Source: a bacterium TMED88 (GTDB taxonomy: Bacteria; Myxococcota_A; UBA9160; UBA4427). From it: a stretch of DNA of 41,597 nucleotides. Each line of letters opens with the position of its first letter. Within the stretch, counting starts at the first letter, position 1. Below, one piece after another: positions 1 to 7,200 of the stretch. The stretch covers positions 1 to 41,597 of the forward strand of contig NHEP01000041.1 in the NCBI GenBank assembly GCA_002171515.1, given 5' to 3'. Both the position numbers and the translations under genes were made by a program. The notes below the pieces were generated by a model, which made no database searches, was not told the origin of the DNA, and worked only from the letters and a program-made list of their open reading frames with translations.

Positions 1-1670
1 CGGGCGAACTTTCGAGCCAGTCCGCCCGCGCCCAACATGAAGTGCTCGGCGAGCTCAGCCAAGAACTCAAACACTTTGGTTCCGATTTAACCGAACGAAT
101 TGACCGGGGGCTCCTCCGGATCGAACAATCGACGGCGTCCGCGGCGAGCTTGGTGACAGAACAGCAACGCGGCGCCCTGCAGAACGTCGTTCAAGAGCTC
201 TCCCTGCAGGTTCAAGCCGGCGTAGAGCAACACCTCTCTTCGTTGCATGATGTGCTTGAGCGGGCTGTTGATCACCAAGGAACGGTCACCGGTGGCCTCG
301 CTGAAGCCTTTGACATCATGAGTGAAAACGCTCAGGTTCATGCGCGCGTGACCCAAACTTTGGAGGACTCGTCGGCCTCCCTTCAGGAAGCCGCGCGATC
401 TATCAGCACGACGGCGCGAGATTTCTCACCCGTCCTCGAACACCTCAAATCCACAAGCGACGCGCTCTCTGCAACGTCCGTGACAACCGGCGAGACCCAG
501 CAGGTGGTCGCACAAAGCGCCCAGAGCATTCACGAGGCCATGAATCAGGGACAAGCGGCCCTCTTCGAGCAGCGCCAACTGATCGAAGCCAGTCTCGATG
601 AAATTCGCAGCACCGTTGAGCGACTCAGCACGGGCTTGGGCGAAAACCTTCATCGAGCTCTCCGCGATGTGGACGATGCCCTTGAGCACACAGTGGGTCG
701 GCTCCGGGACACCCTCGAAGAGAGCCACCACACGATCGACCGCCTCGCGTCGCCGATGCGTGCAGCGGAAGGCACGACCCGAGAAATGCAGGTCGCCCTT
801 GAAAGAGCCCGCGACGAAGTGCTCGCTCTGGGCGAATGGCTCGGTGAGTCGGTTCGGCCGCTGAAATCGAACCTCGGTCAGCTGGAGGATCGAGCCGCAG
901 ACATCACGCGTTCCCTGACCCGCTTTGGAGACCACACCGCCCATGTGGATAAGACCATGGATGCTCTCCGCAGCGAGATCCACGAAGAAAGCCGACGCTT
1001 CCGAGCCAGCACCGCCGAGTTGAATCGAAATCTACAGCAGGTCGCCGAGGCCGCCCGTCGTCAAACCGACACCCACGCCCAGCAAAACAGATCCAAAGAG
1101 TCGGACACTCAGCTTCAGAGCCCACCGGCACGACCCCAAAGGGCGACATCCGCAGCCCTCGGTGCCTCTTCCTCTTCGATCGCCTCCGATCAGATGGAGG
1201 CAAAAAATTCTCTCCCCCGAGAAGACGAGCCTTCGCCGTCTGCTGAGCCCAGTTCGGGGTGGACACCCGTCGCCCCTGCGAAGGCCAGCGGCTCGCGAAG
1301 CCAACCGATCGCCAAACGCCCATTCGTGGGACGTGAGCAAGCGTCCGGGTCGGGCGTGCACCCTTCGACGGGCAAGGCCCTCGGACCCGATCCCTACGCT
1401 CGGGAGGGAAGCGCCGGAGAGGCATTGGACCGACAGCGCCGAATCCTCGAATCGGGAAAGTCCCTGCACCGGCTTGAGATTGACTCTCCAGACGACCTGC
1501 TTGACCAAAGTGAAGACTCCGGTCTCGCCGGACTGCTTCATGGACCCAAAAAAGAAAGCGCTCTAGTCGGCGAAGAAGAGTCGCGCTCATCCCCCGGCCA
1601 GAAAAGTCGGACTGAAGGCGTCAGCGCCGCTGACGCGCCTCCGAGCCGCCCGATTCCCGGGAGCGACTAA
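1..1670 (+). CDS. Long coiled-coil tail protein, C-terminal part (5' end off the window)
   Basis: The frame is open to the left edge, so the true start lies outside; GTG at 42 has no ribosome site and is probably internal. The first ~350 visible residues are low-hydrophobicity, Ala/Gln/Glu/Ser-rich heptad-like helix, resembling the long tails seen in ZorA-type MotA/TolQ homologues, apolipoprotein-like repeats and chemoreceptor coiled coils. The last ~190 residues are Pro/Ser/Glu-rich and look disordered. No membrane segment or catalytic motif is visible here. The next gene, 3 nt downstream, is a MotB/OmpA-like protein, so a MotA/ExbB-type channel domain may lie in the missing N-terminus. That is inference from context and needs the upstream sequence. 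Confidence 0.8.
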   Translation, partial: GELSSQSARAQHEVLGELSQELKHFGSDLTERIDRGLLRIEQSTASAASLVTEQQRGALQNVVQELSLQVQAGVEQHLSSLHDVLERAVDHQGTVTGGLAEAFDIMSENAQVHARVTQTLEDSSASLQEAARSISTTARDFSPVLEHLKSTSDALSATSVTTGETQQVVAQSAQSIHEAMNQGQAALFEQRQLIEASLDEIRSTVERLSTGLGENLHRALRDVDDALEHTVGRLRDTLEESHHTIDRLASPMRAAEGTTREMQVALERARDEVLALGEWLGESVRPLKSNLGQLEDRAADITRSLTRFGDHTAHVDKTMDALRSEIHEESRRFRASTAELNRNLQQVAEAARRQTDTHAQQNRSKESDTQLQSPPARPQRATSAALGASSSSIASDQMEAKNSLPREDEPSPSAEPSSGWTPVAPAKASGSRSQPIAKRPFVGREQASGSGVHPSTGKALGPDPYAREGSAGEALDRQRRILESGKSLHRLEIDSPDDLLDQSEDSGLAGLLHGPKKESALVGEEESRSSPGQKSRTEGVSAADAPPSRPIPGSD

Positions 1671-1673
1671 CCC

Positions 1674-2441
1674 GTGCGAGGACGCCCTCGCGGCTCGGAC
1701 CCGCGTCGCCCGACGGAAGAGGGCTCTTGGCTCGCCCCCCTCGCCGCGCTCGCAGTCGGCGCCCTCTGTCTCCTCTTCCTGTTCGCCGCAAGGTCAACGC
1801 CCGCCCCTGCCAATCAATCAGCTCCCGATATCAACGCGGAGCGCCTTCGTGAACGCGTCGACGAAGAGGCTCTCTTCGCCGTTCACTGGCAGCAAATGAC
1901 CGGAAACCTCTGCAGCGATCCCGTGCTACAGGCCGAGGGAATCGCCGCTGACTGTCGGACCGGAACGATCACGTTTGGAGATGACCTCTTCGATGAAGAT
2001 GAAGCCACACAGCTCACGGAAGAAGGGATCCGCAAACTCCATTACGCGATCGATGGCCTTTTGCGGAATCTCCGCGCTCATCCGGATGTCTGGGAGCGCA
2101 TCGAATCGATCGAGCTTCGCGGCCATGCAGACCCCCGTGCGAGACGAGACCCCTACGTGACCAACATGCGGGTCTCTCAGCAACGCCCTCTCGCGATTAT
2201 GTTCTATCTAATCTCAGATTGGGCCCTCTCCGAGCGAGACCGAGATGACCTCGAGCGGCTGATGATCCTCTCCGCGGCTTCTTACTCGCGCCCGCCGGAA
2301 TCATGCCCAGACAGAAACAACGAGTGCTATTCCTTCTGGCGTCGCGTCGAGATCACGCCGCGGCTGAGGGGAGCCCAAATTGTTGATGAACATCGAAGAT
2401 TCAACCAAGAGCTATCCCGAATCGCCGGAGAGCCCTCCTGA
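1674..2441 (+). CDS. MotB/ZorB/OmpA-like single-pass envelope protein lacking the membrane Asp
   Basis: 255 residues, GTG start 3 nt after the preceding stop, with GGGAG inside the end of the upstream gene. Residues 18-40 form one membrane helix. After it comes a periplasmic OmpA-like region: a GHADP segment at 150-154, then N164, S168 and R171 in the N-xx-[LV]S-xx-R arrangement of peptidoglycan-binding OmpA domains, and an RRVEI strand near 223. MotB family members usually read SWL-xx-YADL at the start of the helix, the Asp carrying protons. Here the matching stretch is SWLAPLAALAV, so Ala25 stands where Asp is expected. Four Cys (80, 94, 211, 218) are periplasmic and may form disulfides. 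It likely partners the upstream coiled-coil protein. Family assignment is fairly secure, function is not. Confidence 0.75.
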   Translation: MRGRPRGSDPRRPTEEGSWLAPLAALAVGALCLLFLFAARSTPAPANQSAPDINAERLRERVDEEALFAVHWQQMTGNLCSDPVLQAEGIAADCRTGTITFGDDLFDEDEATQLTEEGIRKLHYAIDGLLRNLRAHPDVWERIESIELRGHADPRARRDPYVTNMRVSQQRPLAIMFYLISDWALSERDRDDLERLMILSAASYSRPPESCPDRNNECYSFWRRVEITPRLRGAQIVDEHRRFNQELSRIAGEPS

Positions 2442-2460
2442 ATTCAGCGGAGACAAGGCC

Positions 2461-2946
2461 GTGCGAAGCGCGTGGAGGCCGACCGCAATATGGATCGCGA
2501 TGACACTTGCGGCCTTGGCCCTTTCCTGTAGCGCCGAGTCAGATGGTGGGAAGTCGACGACCGAAACTGCATCCCAGACAGCTCGCACAGAAACATCCGC
2601 TGGAACTCCGGAGCCGCCGCGGAAAGAGATCGGTGAGGGCACCCCATTTCCGGTGGACGCCCCGTCTTTTCCAGGCGCTCGGATTGAAGAAATGGGGCCC
2701 GGCCCCAATGGGCGCGTCAAGCAAGTCTCGATTTCCGCTGCACCCGCCCAAACAGTCTACGACACGATGGCCGAGCAACTCGAGAAAAAGGGTTGGAAGA
2801 TCCACTCTCGCATGAGCGACAAAGGACAGTTCGCACTGGATGCTTCGAAAGACGACCGTCGGGTTGCCGTACTAATCGCCGACGGCAAGGTTCTGAAGAA
2901 TGCTGGCACTTCCGGCACACGGATCACCGTGTTGATTGCCCCGTAG
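2461..2946 (+). CDS. Small predicted lipoprotein, unknown function
   Basis: I chose GTG at 2461 (161 residues) because it places a lipoprotein signal at the N-terminus: basic start, hydrophobic IWIAMTLAALAL, then the lipobox ALSC. GGAG lies about 8 nt upstream. Longer starts (TTG 2380, ATG 2386) would bury the signal behind a polar extension and overlap the previous gene. After the Cys comes a Ser/Thr/Glu-rich linker, then a compact domain of about 90 residues with the pattern FPGARIEEMG...VYDTMAEQLEKKGW...; this resembles small envelope domains that compare a residue with its own perturbation, but I do not recognise the family. It lies 19 nt after the MotB-like gene, so probably the same operon. 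Its last 23 bp overlap the convergent DUF3604 gene. Confidence 0.7.
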   Translation: MRSAWRPTAIWIAMTLAALALSCSAESDGGKSTTETASQTARTETSAGTPEPPRKEIGEGTPFPVDAPSFPGARIEEMGPGPNGRVKQVSISAAPAQTVYDTMAEQLEKKGWKIHSRMSDKGQFALDASKDDRRVAVLIADGKVLKNAGTSGTRITVLIAP

Positions 2947-4948
2947 AAGAGTCTTCTCGTTCAGCGAGGTACCAGACCGGCGAAGTCCAAGCCCGCTCTT
3001 GAATCGTCCACGGCAGCTGACCCGCTTCGCAACCGTCCGGCCTTTCTTCAAGCGGCATGGACAGGCAAAGCCTCTGCGACCAACGGCAGCTCGGATTCTC
3101 GATCACCCGTGCGTAGTAGACAGCATCCTGCGCGGATCTAAAGTTCGGATCTTTCCAAACGCCACATAACGTTGTCGCTCCGGGCCCCTGAACCTCACAG
3201 GTCAAAGGATCTACCGTCGCGCCGTTCTCCGAGTCTCCAGCGACTTCATGGACTTCTTGATGAAAGGCTCCTTGCTCGTCCACCCAGCCCTTAATGATCT
3301 GAAGCCGCTGAAGGAGACCTCCAGCTTGGTCCGGCAGGCCCGGGTCGGCGACGGCCGAAACGACAAAGGTCGGTGCCGTATCTCCGAGCCGGGGCGGCGG
3401 CAATTCCCCCCCCATCGGAACGCCCTGTGCGTAGCCGACTTGGGCCAAGTCGCCAGATTGACAAATATTCTCCGGCATTGACCATCCGCCAAAAAAACGA
3501 GGACGAATACGCGGACCACTTGTCGCGAAAGTTTCACGTCGAATCAGAGCATCAAAAATTGCATCCCTGGTATTTTCCTCGGCCCATACCCCGGCCAGTC
3601 CGCCGGGATTCCAAAAAGCCGGCTTCCTCTTGCCTCCGTCGATTGTCAACAGCCGCCTGTCGGTGGCGCCGAATTTGTAGGGGGGCCCCTCCTCAGAGAC
3701 TGCGCCCGGTGTCGACATGTGATTGTCGGTGCTTCCAATAAAACCAAACTGATACGGGTTGACCCCGATCTTATTTCGCTCGGCGATTCCAGAAAGCAGC
3801 GCATAGCGGACGAAATCGTTTCGAGACGTACAGCCTCGGCCGGCCTGGGCGCCCCAGCCCGTACCTTCCTCACAATCCTCAAACTCCTGCCCGCCGAGGT
3901 CTCTGACTTTTTCGAAGTCGCACAGCTCGTCTGGGGCTCCCAAAACCTGGTACATGCCGTTCCGGCACTCACTCTCGCCTTTGATTTGCATCATCTCGAC
4001 AATCGGCTCAAGGCGGGCGCGCAGCGCGGCTTCTTTACGCTGCTCATCAGGGGGCAGGTCCGCGTACTCGATGGCAAACATCTGACCATTGGAGAGGTTT
4101 GGATTATGAGGGATCGCGATGGCCTCGCAGCCCGTCCCCGTGTCGTTACAGAGATCAACAAGCTGATGCCTCAGGTCGATCTCTCTGGGAGTCTCAAGCG
4201 AGGAAATCGGCAGCTCTGGGGTGATCTCATTGCGAAGAATCACGTTGCGGTGGACTTTGGTCGAGTACGGAGAATGGCTGTACTCCCAGGCATGAAACGT
4301 GGTGAAGGAACAATCAGATGATCGGTCGTACGCCTCCTCGGCGGCTTCCCAATTCGCTCGCCAGACCTTCGCCAGCTGCGATCGACAGATGCGATCATCA
4401 ACCCCACAAACATCTTTCCGCCGACCCATCAGGTCCAGCAAGCCTCCGATGCGAGCCATAAAGCCCTTCAGGCCCAAGAGTCTCGCGAGCCACGATTGAT
4501 CCTCTCCCCGATAAATTCGACAGCCGTCGCTGTCATAGGTTGGCGAACCCAAGGTCGTACAAAGCGAGACCTCCGCCATCCACTCCGCATGATCCGTCAC
4601 CGCCGCAAAATCAAGTGGCCGATCGATTTGCGCCCAGCGAACACCTCCCCTGCCTGATCCATCGGGAACAGGGATCTGTCCCCCTTGTGCGAATCGATAG
4701 GCCTCCCTCGGCGTCGTTTTCGTCCCCATGCTGTTGGCATCCATCGAAACGCCTGTATGAATGTGGAGATCTCCAAAAAGAGCTTGCCGCTCTTCGGAGC
4801 GGTGATTGCAATCCGCACGCGGTCGCAATTCGGCAGCCGTCGCAGCCGCCGGAGGCGGCGACCATGCGTCGCTGGTCGGCTCAACCCCAGGCCGACCACA
4901 GGCTAAAAACAGCGCGGATATCGTGACTGCTAGCCACTTCATGATCAT
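2924..4948 (-). CDS. DUF3604 family lipoprotein (PHP-like metal-dependent hydrolase candidate)
   Basis: 674 residues from ATG 4948; an alternative ATG at 4942 is equally served by the GGAGAAGGA ribosome site. The N-terminus MKWLAVTISALFLACG is a lipoprotein signal with lipobox FLAC. Motifs typical of DUF3604 follow: GDLHIHTG (59-66), a TDHAEW block, an IPHNPN block and a GSTDNH block near the middle. These His/Asp clusters look like the metal sites of PHP-type hydrolases; the substrate is unknown. Cys-rich C-terminal half suggests disulfides after export. The gene starts 56 nt after the glycosyltransferase stop, so the two are probably cotranscribed. Family call is secure, biochemical role is not. 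Confidence 0.85.
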   Translation of the reverse strand: MIMKWLAVTISALFLACGRPGVEPTSDAWSPPPAAATAAELRPRADCNHRSEERQALFGDLHIHTGVSMDANSMGTKTTPREAYRFAQGGQIPVPDGSGRGGVRWAQIDRPLDFAAVTDHAEWMAEVSLCTTLGSPTYDSDGCRIYRGEDQSWLARLLGLKGFMARIGGLLDLMGRRKDVCGVDDRICRSQLAKVWRANWEAAEEAYDRSSDCSFTTFHAWEYSHSPYSTKVHRNVILRNEITPELPISSLETPREIDLRHQLVDLCNDTGTGCEAIAIPHNPNLSNGQMFAIEYADLPPDEQRKEAALRARLEPIVEMMQIKGESECRNGMYQVLGAPDELCDFEKVRDLGGQEFEDCEEGTGWGAQAGRGCTSRNDFVRYALLSGIAERNKIGVNPYQFGFIGSTDNHMSTPGAVSEEGPPYKFGATDRRLLTIDGGKRKPAFWNPGGLAGVWAEENTRDAIFDALIRRETFATSGPRIRPRFFGGWSMPENICQSGDLAQVGYAQGVPMGGELPPPRLGDTAPTFVVSAVADPGLPDQAGGLLQRLQIIKGWVDEQGAFHQEVHEVAGDSENGATVDPLTCEVQGPGATTLCGVWKDPNFRSAQDAVYYARVIENPSCRWSQRLCLSMPLEERPDGCEAGQLPWTIQERAWTSPVWYLAEREDSSTGQSTR

Positions 4949-5004
4949 TCCTTCTCCATTTGATGTCATGCAAGCTTTCCGACCAAACCAATCGTCATCC
5001 ACCG

Positions 5005-6168
5005 TCACGAACGACGATCCCCGAGCAAACGGCCGTAGAGCTTGAGGGTCTGCGCGACGACGACAGGCAACGCGTATCGAGCCTCTGCGTACCGACGAGC
5101 CGCCGCGCCGCATCGAGCTCGTCCAGCAGGATCCAAAGACATTTCCTCAAGCGCAGCTCGCAAAGCCGGCTGGTCGCCGGGCTCGACCAAGCGACCCACA
5201 GGAGAGGCTTCGAAGACGTCCTCCGAACCGGAGACGCGAGTCGATACGACGGGCAACCCACAGCAGAGCGCTTCCATGAGACTGTTAGAGAGCCCCTCGA
5301 CATCCGAAGAAAGAACAAAAAGATCCGCTGCCCAGTACCAAGTCAAGGGGTCGGAGACCTGCCCCAACAATCGAACCGAGTGATCAACGCCTCGCTGCCC
5401 AATTTGGTCCCGAAGCTTTTCCGTCAAGGGCCCATCGCCCAGAATGCTCAGAAGAGCATTCTCTTGGGACGCCAAGCCCTCTGCCCACGCATCGATTAAG
5501 AGGGCATGATTCTTCTGCGCCGTCAGGCGGCAAACATTGACCGCCAGGAAATCACTTTGCAAGCCCAAGGAATCTCTCGCTTGCCTTCTCTCACCTTCAG
5601 TCGGCGGCCGAAAATGTTTAACGTCCAGTGCATTGGGAATGCGATGTATTTTTCGACGCGCAATTCCAAAAGCCTCGGCCTCATCGGCGGCCCGCTGGCT
5701 CGTGGCAACGCATGCATCCACGTCTCGATGAAGACTGCGGATGCGACGACCGAGGATCGTGTTGGGCAACGCCGCGTCCAGCCCTTGGTATCCGGTATTG
5801 GTCAGCTTGAGAATAACCTTGATTCCCATCCGTTGGCCCATGGCAATCGCCAATGCCGCCATCGAGCCGTACTGATGGATGTGGATGATGTCATAGCTGC
5901 GGCCGCGCCTAACCAAGAAGCGAAACAGACTCAAAGCCGAAGTCGGCGTGTGCCAGCGTGGGACCGGCCGACACCAAAGCCGATGAATCGTTACACCGGA
6001 CTCTTGCTCCAAACGCGGCCATGAGAGATCGCGCCGCTCGGTGACGACCTCCACAGAATGCCCCTGGCGCGCAAGTTCCCGCGCCAGTCGCTCCGCCGCG
6101 CGCTCATACCCACCTACGATCGGCCTGAACTGCGGGCACACCATCAGGATCCGAAGACTTCGATCCAT
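5005..6168 (-). CDS. GT4-family glycosyltransferase (GT-B fold)
   Basis: 387 residues from ATG 6168, preceded by GAGGG. I rejected the longer start at 6270 because it adds a basic, low-complexity segment translated from the poly-C/poly-A tract. The N-terminus ILMVCPQFRPIVGGYERAA is the usual acceptor-side glycine-rich start of GT4 enzymes. A NVCRLTAQKN block begins the nucleotide-sugar half, and the E-x7-E motif is E291...E299 in EGLSNSLMEALCCGLPVV. Such enzymes transfer a sugar from a nucleotide donor to a lipid, sugar or protein acceptor at the cytoplasmic face of the membrane. No polysaccharide cluster surrounds it; its only close partner is the DUF3604 lipoprotein gene downstream. Confidence 0.9.
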   Translation of the reverse strand: MDRSLRILMVCPQFRPIVGGYERAAERLARELARQGHSVEVVTERRDLSWPRLEQESGVTIHRLWCRPVPRWHTPTSALSLFRFLVRRGRSYDIIHIHQYGSMAALAIAMGQRMGIKVILKLTNTGYQGLDAALPNTILGRRIRSLHRDVDACVATSQRAADEAEAFGIARRKIHRIPNALDVKHFRPPTEGERRQARDSLGLQSDFLAVNVCRLTAQKNHALLIDAWAEGLASQENALLSILGDGPLTEKLRDQIGQRGVDHSVRLLGQVSDPLTWYWAADLFVLSSDVEGLSNSLMEALCCGLPVVSTRVSGSEDVFEASPVGRLVEPGDQPALRAALEEMSLDPAGRARCGAAARRYAEARYALPVVVAQTLKLYGRLLGDRRS

Positions 6169-6216
6169 CAACCCTCGCGCCTTCCGTAGCCTCTCAAGAC
6201 ACGGGCGGGGGGTCCA

Positions 6217-6234
6217 CCCCCCCCCAAAAAAAAA
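6217..6234. repeat. Adjacent C9 and A9 homopolymer tracts
   Basis: Nine C are followed directly by nine A, between the divergent starts of the glycosyltransferase (6168, minus) and the BON protein (6396, plus). A run of six G just to the left can pair with the C run. There is no T run in the proper place for a terminator on either strand. Such tracts are prone to slippage and to sequencing error. Confidence 0.8.
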
Positions 6235-6395
6235 CCGCCCCGAACCCACCGTCCGATGGGTTCGCCGCACCTTCCCGGTAGACCGCCGAGCCTATCACAG
6301 CCTCGAAACACACCTCACGGCGCGCCGCCCCACAAGGCTCTGAGTTGATGACGCAAGCGCTATGGTGTTCAGATCTCGGCCAGAGGAATCAATTG

Positions 6396-7031
6396 ATGGA
6401 ATCCAGAAATAACCCACTTCTTCGGCTGACCGCCATTCGACTGATCGCACTTGCCGTCGGAGTCCTTGCAGTCGCGGGGACCGCGGACAGTTTTACCCCC
6501 TACCGACTCATCGTTCAGGCCATCCGAAGTCCAGAAAATCCACGCGCCTTCGTCGAAGACAAGAGGCTGAAATCCCAGCTGCGTCGCGCGCTGATGCTAT
6601 CAAACCCCTCTGCAACCCTTTCCGTCGATCCCTACGTAGCCGGCGGCCACGCTTACCTGGTCGGCTGGGTCAAGGATGGCGCCCAGCGCCAGCGGATTGA
6701 AGAGGCTGCCCGCGGCGTGAAAGGGCTGCTTTCCATCGCGATTTACCTACCCACGGAGCCCACTGGGCCGGACGCGCCCAGCAAAACCAACGAGATCAAG
6801 CTCGAGGCGCACTTGCGGTTGGCCCTCCGCGAGAAACTAGGAGGCGACACCCAAAATGTCGACGTCCAAGTTCTGGGGCACCACGCTGTTCTCATCGGGG
6901 CGCTCCGTTCCTCAAGCGAGATCGAAGAAGCGGTGCAAGTGGCCCAAAAAACCGAAGGCGTCTCAGGTGTAACTAGCTTTCTTTCGGTCCCACTTTCGGG
7001 CGACGCCAAACGAATTGGCATCCTCCGCTAA
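6396..7031 (+). CDS. Secreted protein with two BON-type domains
   Basis: 211 residues. ATG 6396 was chosen over upstream ATGs at 6345/6348 because AGAGGA lies about 9 nt before it and because it puts a signal peptide (LTAIRLIALAVGVLAVAGTA) at the N-terminus. Two copies of a BON-like fold follow, about residues 54-118 and 133-197; each shows the pattern L+ALR/ML...V.V..G.A.L.G.V.....R..IEEAA..V.GV. BON domains are periplasmic phospholipid or envelope-binding modules (OsmY, BamE-neighbour DolP). The protein probably helps keep the envelope intact. No operon partner is visible, and the sensor kinase starts 170 nt downstream. Confidence 0.8.
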   Translation: MESRNNPLLRLTAIRLIALAVGVLAVAGTADSFTPYRLIVQAIRSPENPRAFVEDKRLKSQLRRALMLSNPSATLSVDPYVAGGHAYLVGWVKDGAQRQRIEEAARGVKGLLSIAIYLPTEPTGPDAPSKTNEIKLEAHLRLALREKLGGDTQNVDVQVLGHHAVLIGALRSSSEIEEAVQVAQKTEGVSGVTSFLSVPLSGDAKRIGILR

Positions 7032-7200
7032 GCCCAATTTTTCTAGATCCACCCAATCGACACGAATGGGATGGCCTACAGCCTTTTGCGACGAACCTGC
7101 CGTAGAGATATCCCCTTTCGATCGGCTTTCGATATCTTCCAAGTGAGGCCTACAAAGACCGCCCAGATGACAGGGCTGGCCCGAAAGGGAGCGCATACAG

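Noticed and set aside
1..2946. A complete Zorya anti-phage system
   Set aside because: Only ZorA-tail-like and ZorB-like proteins are visible; the next genes are a lipoprotein and a convergent DUF3604 gene, and the ZorB-like helix lacks its Asp.
3719..4321. 200-residue plus-strand frame within the DUF3604 gene
   Set aside because: The opposite strand carries the conserved His/Asp blocks of DUF3604; this frame is a shadow.
6205..6234. Terminator formed by the G6/C9 hairpin
   Set aside because: The hairpin is followed by A9 on the plus strand and preceded by T9 on the minus strand, so no strand has the U run after the stem.
7090..7140. GATATC-flanked symmetrical segment before the sensor kinase
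   Set aside because: The arms are 9 nt with a mismatch and 18 nt apart; not distinct enough from chance to call a site.
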